Part shown: in pieces, positions 1-8,126 of the stretch
How the letters are laid out: each line of letters starts with the position of its first letter
How positions within the stretch are numbered: position 1 is the first letter of the stretch
Assembly (NCBI RefSeq): GCF_000648235.2
Contig: NZ_AP017977.1
Span: 186,001-250,000 of the forward strand
DNA length: 64,000 bases
Direction of reading: 5' to 3'
From: Neochlamydia sp. S13
GTDB lineage: Bacteria; Chlamydiota; Chlamydiia; Chlamydiales; Parachlamydiaceae
The notes under the pieces: generated by a model
What the model was told of the DNA's origin: nothing
What the model saw: the letters and a program-made list of their open reading frames with translations, nothing else
Database searches by the model: none
Translations under genes and position numbers: made by a program

Positions 1-27
1 ACAATAAATCAAAACAAATCTAAATTT

Positions 28-1425
28 ATGGTAAATAACATGACACCATTTTCCTTAATCCCTAGTATAAGAATACCTGAAGAAGTACAATTAAAAATTC
101 TTAGCCTTTTAGATGAAAAAGAGTTACCGATTGCAGGCCTTGTTAACAAACATTGGCAGCGAATGGCGCAGGATCCTTCTTTATGGCGGCCTATTTGCCA
201 ACGACGCTGGAAAAACCTTAGCCACTCTTCTTCCCCAGGAAAGAACTGGCGAAAAATCTGTAAGAAACAAGTGCAGATGTCAAAAACGATGAGGCTAACG
301 AAAGGCGAGTATTCGAAAAATGAATGTAAAGAGACTATCTACAAATTACCTAATTTCTCAGGAAAAATTCTTGCTCTTAAAAGAGAAAAACAATTTGCTT
401 TTATAAAAGCAACAGCAGGTACAGCACAAATCTATCATTTGGGCGAAAAAAGTTGTCAGCTAGTGTATGATAATGTGAAAGAGGAAAGTTCTCGTCTGAT
501 TCATTATCAAGAAGGCCATATTATTCAAGTAACACAGGAAGGTTATCTTTACCGTTGGAAAGTTAATGAGGCTTTCCCCCAAACTTCTCTCTGTCACCTT
601 GGAAACTTTGAAAATGCTTACTTGGCTCAAAACCATTTATTTTTAGTTAATCCTCATCGCATGCAATTTAAAATTGTGGATGTACGCACAGGATTAAGCT
701 ACCATAAAAACACCTGTGCACCGATTAGTTTTATCCTCTGCCGAAATAATCAAGCCTTAATCCACTGTCTAGATGGCAGCCTTTATTTTATTAATGATAT
801 AGAAAACTCTTTTTCTATGAACTTGATAGCCTTGGAAGGCACTCTTAAAATTCCTCTTAATCAAGAACTCTGCCAGTTTGATGAAGAGCGAGTCATTATT
901 TTATGCGAGGATGATTTACAAAGAAGATGCCATGTATGGGATGCTTCTAATGGGAAAAAAAAGGTAGAATTTACCTTGGAACCTCGACGTGTTGAAAAAT
1001 TGTGGGACAAGAAGTCAATTCTAACAACCTCTAGTTATGATGGCAAGCGTTTAGCAGTAGGACTAAGTATAGGTTTCATTTTAATTTATAATGTGGATGA
1101 GGGAGCTTTTTTAACTCAATCAAACATAGGCGGCGTAGAGCCTGTGCGCTTTCTTGCTTTAGAGGATAACTATTATATTGCCTCTACTTTTCATCCTGAC
1201 TTCAAAATCTTTAAACTTTATCAACATACTCCTGCTATAAAAGGTTGTGGAATAATATTGCCCTTCCTACCTGACACATATCCATGGGTAAATTCTTATC
1301 ATATTCATGCTAGCTACGATGGCCGCAAACTAGTCTTTTGTGATGAACATGGATGGCTGCATCTATGGGACTTTGCTCATTTACAAGGAAAGGAGCCTAT
1401 TTTAGTCGCTCCTCCCGATGCTTAG
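28..1425 (+). CDS. F-box / WD40-like repeat protein, copy 1
   Basis: This is a probable effector of 465 aa. An F-box lies at about residues 15-55 (IPEEVQLKILSLLDE, then a W..M..DPSLW pattern). The rest looks like a beta-propeller with WD40-type strands, such as HVWDASNGKK and, near the C-terminus, LHLWDFAHLQG. In eukaryotes F-box/WD40 proteins are substrate receptors of SCF ubiquitin ligases: the F-box binds Skp1 and the propeller binds the target. Delivery into the host amoeba is inferred; no signal peptide is visible. A second ATG seven codons downstream (position 49) is an alternative start, and neither has a clear Shine-Dalgarno. The gene is the first of two tandem copies 1851 bp apart. 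Differences between the copies cluster at residues 318-425. Confidence 0.8.
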   Translation: MVNNMTPFSLIPSIRIPEEVQLKILSLLDEKELPIAGLVNKHWQRMAQDPSLWRPICQRRWKNLSHSSSPGKNWRKICKKQVQMSKTMRLTKGEYSKNECKETIYKLPNFSGKILALKREKQFAFIKATAGTAQIYHLGEKSCQLVYDNVKEESSRLIHYQEGHIIQVTQEGYLYRWKVNEAFPQTSLCHLGNFENAYLAQNHLFLVNPHRMQFKIVDVRTGLSYHKNTCAPISFILCRNNQALIHCLDGSLYFINDIENSFSMNLIALEGTLKIPLNQELCQFDEERVIILCEDDLQRRCHVWDASNGKKKVEFTLEPRRVEKLWDKKSILTTSSYDGKRLAVGLSIGFILIYNVDEGAFLTQSNIGGVEPVRFLALEDNYYIASTFHPDFKIFKLYQHTPAIKGCGIILPFLPDTYPWVNSYHIHASYDGRKLVFCDEHGWLHLWDFAHLQGKEPILVAPPDA

Positions 1426-1430
1426 GAAAG

Positions 1431-1660
1431 CTATTTGTTTACCTGAAGCGTTTGGCTAATTAAAATAGATTGCAACTGTTCTTAAGAGCGATAAGAGGAA
1501 TATTTTCTTTGCATTACTTCCTGGCTAAGCTTCTTGGTGAGTTGAGAAGTTGCTTGAAGCTGATCATCTATAAAATGTCTAGATTCTTCCAGACTAGTGA
1601 AAGAAGAGGGATTAACCGATAAAGAAATTGAAAAGTCAAAAGATGTTTTGTGGCTTTCAA
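1431..1660 (-). pseudogene. Duplicated 3' stub of the coiled-coil gene at 3282-5252
   Basis: On the minus strand this stretch matches the last roughly 75 codons of the 656-aa gene at 3282-5252, including the same C-terminus (QVNK, then stop). The first stretch I checked, around residues 580-595 of the parent, reads through without stops. It has no start codon, and similarity fades beyond about 1660. It evidently came along when the neighbouring F-box gene and its 3' flank were tandemly duplicated. It is not expected to be expressed as a full protein. Confidence 0.75.
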
Positions 1661-1878
1661 GCTTAGCTAAGCTTGCTACTATAAAAATCGATTAATGAGC
1701 CAGAATCTATATAATAACTTCTGGAAAAACTTGCTTAAGATAAATCGTTCATAGGTGAAAGATAAATTTTATTCAATTTCTTTACGGGCCCTAGGTTATT
1801 TAATATTTGAAATATTCTATTGGATTTTAATTAGTAAAACACTAATATCTCATAATAAATAAAAACAAATCTAAATTT

Positions 1879-3276
1879 ATGGTAAATAACATGACACCAT
1901 TTTCCTTAATCCCTAGTATAAGAATACCTGAAGAAGTGCAATTAAAGATTCTTAGCCTTTTAGATGAAAAAGAGTTACCGATTGCAGGCCTTGTTAACAA
2001 ACATTGGCAGCGAATGGCGCAGGATCCTTCTTTATGGCGGCCTATTTGCCAACGACGCTGGAAAAACCTTAGCCACTCTTCTTCCCCAGGAAAGAACTGG
2101 CAAAAAATCTGTAAGAAACAAGTGCAGATGTCAAAAACGATGAGGCTAACGAAAGGCGAGCATTCAAAAAATGAATGTAAACAGACTATCTACAAATTAC
2201 CTAATTTCTCAGGAAAAATTCTTGCGCTTAAAAGAGAAAAACAATTTGCTTTTATAAAAGCTACAGCAGGTACAGCGCAAATCTATCACTTGGGCGAAAA
2301 AAGTTGTCAGTTAGTGTATGATAATGTGGAAGATAAAAATTCTCGTCTGATTCATTATCAAGAAGGCCATATTATTCAAGTAACACAGGAAGGTTATCTT
2401 TACCGTTGGAAAGTTAATGAGGCTTTCCCCCAAACTTCTCTCTGTCACCTTGGAAACTTTGAAAATGCTTACTTGGCTCAAAACCATTTATTTTTAGTTA
2501 ATCCTCATCGCATGCAATTTAAAATTGTGGATGTACGCACAGGATTAAGCTACCATAAAAACACCTGTGCACCGATTAGTTTTATCCTCTGCCGAAATAA
2601 TCAAGCCTTAATCCACTGTCTAGATGGCAGCCTTTATTTTATTAATGATATAGAAAACTCTTTTTCTATGAACTTGATAGCCTTGGAAGGCATTCTTAAA
2701 ATTCCTCTTAATCAAGAACTCTGTCAGTTTGATGAAGAGCGAGTCATTATTTTATGCGAGGATGATTTACAAAGAAGATGCCATGTATGGGATGCTTCTA
2801 ACGGAAAAAAAAAGATAGAGTTTACCTTGGAACCTCGACCTATGGAAAAACGTTGGGACACGAAGTCAATTCTAACAACCTCTAGTTATGATGGCAAGCG
2901 CTTAGCAGTAGGACTAAGTATAGGTTTTGTTTTAACTTATAATTTTGATGAGGGAAATTTTTTAACTCAATCAAATCTAGGCTGCTTAACGCCTGTGCGT
3001 TTTCTTGCCTTAGATGAAAACTATTTCCTCGCCTCTACTTTTCATCCTGAATTCAAAAGCTTCAATCTTTATCAACATACTCCTATTATAGAGTGTTGTG
3101 GAGCATTGTGGCCTTTGCCGCCTAGAGAATATCCATTGGTAGATTCTAATACTATCCATGCTAGCTACGATGGCCGCAAACTAGTCTTTTGTGATGAACA
3201 TGGATGGCTGCATCTATGGGACTTTGCTCATTTACAAGGAAAGGAGCCTATTTTAGTCGCTCCTCGCGATGCTTAG
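1879..3276 (+). CDS. F-box / WD40-like repeat protein, copy 2
   Basis: This paralogue of the gene at 28-1425 has the same 465-aa length, an identical F-box and the same WD40-like C-terminal half. Most of the protein is identical to copy 1. Substitutions concentrate around residues 318-425, in the last propeller blades; for example EPRPMEKRW replaces EPRRVEKLW, and the segment after YQHTP is almost entirely changed. The final 35 or so residues are again nearly identical. That pattern fits diversification of a binding face, or partial gene conversion. It converges with the coiled-coil gene, and only 5 bp separate the two stop codons. The start is ambiguous between positions 1879 and 1900, as in copy 1. 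Confidence 0.8.
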   Translation: MVNNMTPFSLIPSIRIPEEVQLKILSLLDEKELPIAGLVNKHWQRMAQDPSLWRPICQRRWKNLSHSSSPGKNWQKICKKQVQMSKTMRLTKGEHSKNECKQTIYKLPNFSGKILALKREKQFAFIKATAGTAQIYHLGEKSCQLVYDNVEDKNSRLIHYQEGHIIQVTQEGYLYRWKVNEAFPQTSLCHLGNFENAYLAQNHLFLVNPHRMQFKIVDVRTGLSYHKNTCAPISFILCRNNQALIHCLDGSLYFINDIENSFSMNLIALEGILKIPLNQELCQFDEERVIILCEDDLQRRCHVWDASNGKKKIEFTLEPRPMEKRWDTKSILTTSSYDGKRLAVGLSIGFVLTYNFDEGNFLTQSNLGCLTPVRFLALDENYFLASTFHPEFKSFNLYQHTPIIECCGALWPLPPREYPLVDSNTIHASYDGRKLVFCDEHGWLHLWDFAHLQGKEPILVAPRDA

Positions 3277-3281
3277 GAAAG

Positions 3282-5252
3282 CTATTTGTTTACCTGAAGC
3301 GTTTGGCTAATTAAAATAGATTGCAACTGTTCATAAGAGCGATAAGAGGAATATTTTCTTTGCATTACTTCTTCGCTAAGCTTCTCGGTGAGCTGAGAAG
3401 TTGCTTGAAGCTGATCATCTATAAAATGTCTAGATTCTTCGAGCCTAGCAAAAGAAGAGGGGTCAATGGGGGAAGAAATTGAAGAGCCAAAATATGTTTT
3501 TATGTAAGCTAAACGTTTTTTAAATTCTGCTTGTAAGAGTCGATCGTCCGGAGCTCTTAGTGTAGCTCTTTTCTCCTGCAAAGCTGAAAGGCTTTCCTTA
3601 TCTTTTTTTAATTTTTCCTGAACTTTCCTCAGATCCTCAGACATTTTTTGATAGCTTTTATGCTTTTTTTCTATTCCCGGAAAATGTGGTGAAGTTTGGT
3701 CCAGTGAAAGAATCCAATCCTCCTGCGCGGTAAGTTTATATTCCTTCAGCTTGTTAACAAATTTTCTAGTGACCTCTTCTTTCTGATGTATTGCGCTTTC
3801 AAGACGCTGAATTTTTTCGTCTATCGGGCCATAAATTTCTTTTTGTTGCTGTTGATAAACTTCATATTTATTTTTGAATGCTTGGAAACCCTGCGGTAAA
3901 CTTGCAAGCAATCCTTTCGTGTCTCCTAAATTAGGAATGATAAGGGGAAGAGAGTGAGAATCATTTAAGCTAGAAATGCTATCTAATAACTCAGGGATAC
4001 GTAGAATCAAATTATTTATGTTTTCAAGATTTTCAAACTTTTCATCAAAAGAAGCAGAAATTTGAGTAGTCAAATGTTGGTTGTTTTTAAAAAGATGCTT
4101 ATCAAGCGCTCGCACGCTTTGTTCTAAATCTTTAAGCATGTTGAGTTTTTCATCGGTCTGCAGTAAGCTTTGACCCAATACTTTTTCAATTTCTTTACTT
4201 ACACGCACTGTAGCCGCTATCGGCGTCCAGCTTCTTCCCGATGAAACGTTTTCTAATTGATCTATGGCAAACTTACGAACATTTCTTTCAATGATATCAT
4301 CCACTCTGTTAAGGGTGGCAGGAGCTATTATGGTATGATTATTTAAATAGTAAAACTTACTTTGTTCATTAAATAAGGAACGGGAACGGGAAGCAGGAAA
4401 AAAATTATTCCATAATCTGTTAATGCCTTCTTCAGCTCCTACCCTTTTATCTATAATTTGCTTTAAAGTTTCTTGAAGAGCTTCTCCAGGTATACCAAGA
4501 GCCAATAATTTTAAAATCAAAGTGGGTGGAATGTCTTCTTTTTCCTTTCCTTCCTTTCTTTCCTTTCGCACAGCTTTAAAAACTTCTTGCTTTAATTTTT
4601 CTAAATAATCGTCTCTAATTTCTGGAAATAATGAATGATGGCAAGCCTCCGTACCCTGCGCTTCAGAACCCTGATGAAGTTGGAACTTTGCTCCACGTGG
4701 CTCAATTTTACTTTCGGATTTAAAGAAAGCCACTGATAGATGAAAAAAAAGCAATAAGCGTGCTTCAGCATGTAGCTTCACAGGGGAGGATAATTCGCTA
4801 CCTGGGATGCCATCTTTCGTATTGTTGTATTTATCCATTTTGCCTATCACCTGCTGAAGGTGAGAAAATTTAAGCCAATCCTCTTGTTCAGCCGTCCTGG
4901 TTAAGCTAGGAATGAGTTCATGGACATTGAGGACAACTTGACGGTTAGTGGCAGGGTTGCTATCTAAAGGACCTGCAGGCCTGAGTTTCAAAGAAAAAAT
5001 TTCTTTAGCAAATTGAAATATTGCCAAAGAATCATTATCTCCTTCTTCCATTCTCAGGTAGGTATAAAGATGAGCTTTAAACTGCGGATTTGCTTCAATT
5101 TCTTCCTTAACTCGATTTACAAAAAGTGTAGTTACTCTTTCGTCTAATTGTTTCTCTTTTCCTTTCTCTTCATCTTCTCTAGGCCTTTTTAAGCTCTTTA
5201 TCTGTAAAAACTCAGAAGACGAAGAAGAATTAGGACGTATAGGACTACTCAT
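3282..5252 (-). CDS. Coiled-coil protein of unknown function
   Basis: I do not recognise this 656-aa protein. The N-terminus is serine-rich and then strongly charged (residues 1-45, with RPREDEEKGKEKQ). The middle is globular with no familiar motif. From about residue 360 to the end it is rich in heptad-like Leu/Lys/Glu stretches, especially about 470-560, which suggests long coiled coils. There is no signal peptide or membrane segment. The start is supported by a good Shine-Dalgarno (AAGGAGC) upstream of the ATG. Its 3' end has been duplicated upstream together with the F-box gene. Size, charge and location beside F-box genes make a secreted effector plausible, but that is inference. Confidence 0.7.
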   Translation of the reverse strand: MSSPIRPNSSSSSEFLQIKSLKRPREDEEKGKEKQLDERVTTLFVNRVKEEIEANPQFKAHLYTYLRMEEGDNDSLAIFQFAKEIFSLKLRPAGPLDSNPATNRQVVLNVHELIPSLTRTAEQEDWLKFSHLQQVIGKMDKYNNTKDGIPGSELSSPVKLHAEARLLLFFHLSVAFFKSESKIEPRGAKFQLHQGSEAQGTEACHHSLFPEIRDDYLEKLKQEVFKAVRKERKEGKEKEDIPPTLILKLLALGIPGEALQETLKQIIDKRVGAEEGINRLWNNFFPASRSRSLFNEQSKFYYLNNHTIIAPATLNRVDDIIERNVRKFAIDQLENVSSGRSWTPIAATVRVSKEIEKVLGQSLLQTDEKLNMLKDLEQSVRALDKHLFKNNQHLTTQISASFDEKFENLENINNLILRIPELLDSISSLNDSHSLPLIIPNLGDTKGLLASLPQGFQAFKNKYEVYQQQQKEIYGPIDEKIQRLESAIHQKEEVTRKFVNKLKEYKLTAQEDWILSLDQTSPHFPGIEKKHKSYQKMSEDLRKVQEKLKKDKESLSALQEKRATLRAPDDRLLQAEFKKRLAYIKTYFGSSISSPIDPSSFARLEESRHFIDDQLQATSQLTEKLSEEVMQRKYSSYRSYEQLQSILISQTLQVNK

Positions 5253-5687
5253 AAGACGCTCCTTTTTCCTATATGGAATTAGATTTTTAGTAATTCGCTG
5301 TAGGTAATGCAGTTTTCATGCCAATTGCTTGAGGAGAGAGAAAATGCTCTTCAAAAGGAGAAGGTTAAAAGAGGTCTAAAGATGATCAATTCCCCTTAAG
5401 CTTCCATGCTTTAAAGGAGAAAAAGATTGTTTTAATGAGGAGTAGGAAAAAGAGCTTAAGGAGGGCTTAAATATTTATCTAGCTACCTTATTAGCCAATT
5501 TAATCACGTCTTATGAGGCGAGTAGCCACTGGAAGATTCTAGCGCATGCAAAGATCTTAGGCGGAGTGATAAAATAATCTAAGAAAAAATGTATTTTTAG
5601 GATCTATATTGAAGGAAAGCAAAAGAAGCACTTTACTTATTTAAGGAATTAATAGAGTAACCTTTAGGTTTTAAGGAGGAAAAATAG
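5253..5687. other. Intergenic, no gene seen
   Basis: AT-rich spacer upstream of the coiled-coil gene. It holds that gene's Shine-Dalgarno at the left edge. I saw no convincing ORF, RNA gene or repeat. Confidence 0.5.
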
Positions 5688-5810
5688 ATGGAATGTGCCA
5701 GGCTTGTTTTCTTTATTTTCTCTAGCTTGGTTGTTGATTTTAACGCTAAAGGAATAGAGTTTATCAAAGGAAAAAGGATAAAAGGTGAACAGTATCATAA
5801 GAGAGACTGA
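5688..5810 (+). CDS. Possible 40-aa small protein
   Basis: A 40-codon ORF follows a strong Shine-Dalgarno (AAGGAGG, 7 nt before the ATG). The predicted peptide has a hydrophobic N-terminal stretch (LVFFIFSSLVV) followed by a basic tail rich in Lys and Arg. It could be a small membrane peptide or the remains of a signal-peptide protein. It lies just upstream of transposase debris. The ribosome site is the main support; I recognise no homologue. Confidence 0.3.
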   Translation: MECARLVFFIFSSLVVDFNAKGIEFIKGKRIKGEQYHKRD

Positions 5811-5835
5811 TGAAAAATAAACTTAAGATAATCGG

Positions 5836-5975
5836 TGGGGACATTGGCTTTTTGTAAAACGGAGCATAAAAGGCACTTGTGATATAGCTTGTTGTCCTGG
5901 TGAGGCCATTCTATAGGATAGGGTCAAAGCTGCGGGCAACGTCCGGACAAGAGAGGAATGCTTTAGAGTTTCTAA
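5836..5975 (+). pseudogene. IS701-like transposase relic, 5' part
   Basis: Translated from 5836 this reads WGHWLFVKRSIKG, then an in-frame stop, then DRVKAAG and REECFRVS. The order HWL-VRRS, then RVAG-RW, then IEECF is the C-terminal part of IS701-type DDE transposases; IEECF carries the catalytic Glu. It has no start, holds an internal stop, and is interrupted at 5975 by the IS1634-family element. The same frame resumes at 7838 with KENFGQGG. Family assignment is from motif recognition only. Confidence 0.55.
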
Positions 5976-7837
5976 CGGAAGTTCCATTTTTTTTATAAGG
6001 TTAAAGTGACTAATTGTTTTATTATTAAAGCTTTATGGCTTTTTTATAAAAATTTGTAGTCACCAAAATATCACTTAAACTTGTCTTTAAGATTTACATA
6101 AATGCCGTTATTAGTGTATTTTGTAGGTATGCATATAGTAAGATCAAAATTCAAATCAGCCGCCGGCAAAGTTTATGAAACAATTTTGCTGCGAGAATCC
6201 TATAGAGAAGGCAAAACCGTCAAAAAACGCACGGTGGGTAATCTATCCAATTGCACGCCTGAAGAAATTGCTGCTATCGAGTTAGCTTTAAAATACAAAG
6301 GTAATCTCCAAGCTTTAACCTCATGCAGTGGAGCCACAATGCAAGAGGGATTATCTGTCGGTGGTGTATGGGTGATCTACCAAATGGCTAAACGTTTAGG
6401 AATTGTGGATGCACTTGGCAATAGCCGAGAAGGTCAGCTCGCGTTGTGGCAAGTGGTAGCACGCGTATTGGAGCAAGGCTCAAGACTTTCTGCCGTCAGG
6501 CTGGCAGAAACATATGCCATTGCTCCTGTAATTGACTTGCAAAAAGGCTTTAACGAAGAAGATCTTTATAAGAATCTTTTGTGGTTATGCCAAAGCCAAG
6601 CCTCTATCGAAGATCGATTGTTTACTAAAAGTTTTTGCAAGAAACCTCCTCACTTATTTTTGTATGATGTCACTAGCTCGTATTTAGAAGGCGAGAAAAA
6701 CGAGCTTGCCGATTGGGGTTACAACCGAGACAAAAAGAAAGGTAAGAAGCTAATTGTGATAGGCTTGCTAAGTTCAGCCGATGGCACACCCGTATCAACC
6801 GAAGTGTTTAAAGGCAATACCCAAGATACTTCTACCTTCCATGCTCAGATCAAAAAAGCTAAAGAACGCTTTAAATGCGAGAAAGTCACTTTTGTAGGCG
6901 ATAGAGGGATGATTAAAAGCGGGCAGATCGAAAATTTACAAGAGCAGGGTTTTCATTATATTACCGCTATGACAAAAGCTCAAATAGAGACCTTAATGAA
7001 AAAAGGTGTGATCGAATATACGCTATTTGATAATAACTTGGCTGAAGTTAAAGAAGATGGGATAAGATATATTCTTAAGCGCAATCCTGTGCGCGCCCAG
7101 GAAATCGCCCATTCTCGTCTCAGCAAGCTAGCTAGCATAGAAAAATTGGTCGCTATGCAAAATGCCTATCTACATGCACATCCCAAAGCACAGGTAGAAG
7201 TAGCGCTGAAAAAAATTAAAGCTAAAATCGAGCGTTTAACGCTTAAAACTTGCGTGACAGTTAGCGCACAAGATAAAAGCTTATCTGTATGCCTCAATCA
7301 AGAAATACTAGCTGAGGATGCTAAGCTAGATGGTTGCTATGTGATTAAAACCGATCTTGCTTGCGAAGAAGTGAGCATGCAAGAAGTACATGATCGTTAT
7401 AAAGATTTAGCTAGAGTAGAATCAGCTTTTAGAACAGTAAAAAGCGATCTTGAGATACGGCCAGTTTATGTACGTTCAGAAGAAAGCACAAGGGGCCATG
7501 TTTTAATTGTAATGTTAGCCTACATGATTATCAGAGAGCTTGATAAAGCCTGGAAGGACCTTTATTTAACAGTAGAAGAGGGCTTGCGCAGTTTATCTAC
7601 TTTAACGCTAATAGAATGGACAGTAAATAATGGCTTAAGTTTTCAGCAAATCCCCGAACCACGCCATCAAAACAGACAAATGCTTGAAGCCTTAAAAGTA
7701 GAGTTACCAAAAGTTTTACCAAAGAATCATGCGCATGTAGTCACTAGGAAGAAGCGCCGATAATTCACTTAAATTATTAGTAATCAATAACTTGATTGCT
7801 ACCGATTGTTTCTAAAAAAGTGGAACTTCCGTTCTAA
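5970..7837 (+). mobile_element. Intact IS1634-family insertion sequence with 6-bp target duplication
   Basis: The element spans 5976-7831 (1856 bp). Its ends are inverted repeats: the left reads CGGAAGTTCCATTTTTTT and the right, reverse-complemented, reads CGGAAGTTCCACTTTTTT (17 of 18 match). It is flanked by a direct repeat TTCTAA at 5970-5975 and 7832-7837, a typical target duplication for this family. The single transposase ORF is open. Removing the element and one TTCTAA rejoins the older IS701-like relic in frame, which confirms the boundaries. Confidence 0.9.
6129..7763 (+). CDS. IS1634-family DDE transposase
   Basis: The transposase catalyses cut-and-paste movement of the surrounding element. 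The N-terminal MHIVRSKF...YETILLRESYREG segment is typical of the family. The DDE triad is readable as YDVTSSY (first Asp), FVGDRGM (second Asp) and ARVESAFRTVK (Glu), followed by the usual RGHVLIVMLAYMI helix. I place the start at 6129 because relatives begin at MHI; an ATG at 6102 would add nine residues and lacks a Shine-Dalgarno. At 544 aa the length is normal for the family. With both inverted repeats present, the element looks mobile or recently so. Confidence 0.85.
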   Translation: MHIVRSKFKSAAGKVYETILLRESYREGKTVKKRTVGNLSNCTPEEIAAIELALKYKGNLQALTSCSGATMQEGLSVGGVWVIYQMAKRLGIVDALGNSREGQLALWQVVARVLEQGSRLSAVRLAETYAIAPVIDLQKGFNEEDLYKNLLWLCQSQASIEDRLFTKSFCKKPPHLFLYDVTSSYLEGEKNELADWGYNRDKKKGKKLIVIGLLSSADGTPVSTEVFKGNTQDTSTFHAQIKKAKERFKCEKVTFVGDRGMIKSGQIENLQEQGFHYITAMTKAQIETLMKKGVIEYTLFDNNLAEVKEDGIRYILKRNPVRAQEIAHSRLSKLASIEKLVAMQNAYLHAHPKAQVEVALKKIKAKIERLTLKTCVTVSAQDKSLSVCLNQEILAEDAKLDGCYVIKTDLACEEVSMQEVHDRYKDLARVESAFRTVKSDLEIRPVYVRSEESTRGHVLIVMLAYMIIRELDKAWKDLYLTVEEGLRSLSTLTLIEWTVNNGLSFQQIPEPRHQNRQMLEALKVELPKVLPKNHAHVVTRKKRR

Positions 7838-7994
7838 AGAAAATTTTGGGCAGGGAGGGCTAGAAGGCGACAAGCTACACAAGCTGGTATCCACATATAG
7901 CGTTTCGTTATTTAGCATTAACTTTTTTTATAGCCTCCGCTATGCTTTCAATCCGTTAAATGAAAAAAAATTTCCTAACGTTCATATGAAATAA
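7832..7994 (+). pseudogene. IS701-like transposase relic, 3' part
   Basis: This is the continuation of the relic broken by the IS1634 element. After the TTCTAA duplication it reads KENFGQGGLEGDKLHKLVS and then a hydrophobic stretch, corresponding to the segment after IEECF in IS701-type transposases. A 62-codon ORF beginning at 7806 inside the right inverted repeat reads through this part, but it is an artefact of the insertion rather than a gene. Confidence 0.5.
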
Positions 7995-8126
7995 TTTCTA
8001 AAAGTATAAAATTTCATCCAATTGTATATTCCTCAGGAATTATTGCTTTTATGGCTTCTATCTTGAATTTTTGAAACTTCCTCCCTATACTCGCACCTAA
8101 TTTAACTTATTTAAGAAGATGATCCC

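Larger units (their letters stand above)
1..3460. repeat. Tandem duplication, unit about 1.85 kb
   Basis: The sequence from about 8 to 1660 is repeated from about 1859 to 3510, at an offset of 1851 bp. Each unit holds the AT-rich leader, the complete F-box/WD40-like gene and the 3' end of the convergent coiled-coil gene. Only the second unit keeps the full coiled-coil gene. Identity is very high over the first two thirds of the F-box gene and visibly lower near its 3' end. Confidence 0.85.

Noticed and set aside
5840-5975. A possible structured RNA (GC-richer text GGGCAACGTCCGGAC)
   Set aside because: I first compared it with RNase P RNA, but the conserved motifs are missing. It translates as IS701-like transposase with HWLFVKRS and EECF in the right order.
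7806-7994. A 62-codon ORF downstream of the IS1634 transposase
   Set aside because: It starts inside the right inverted repeat and reads into the IS701-like relic. It is a product of the insertion, not a gene.
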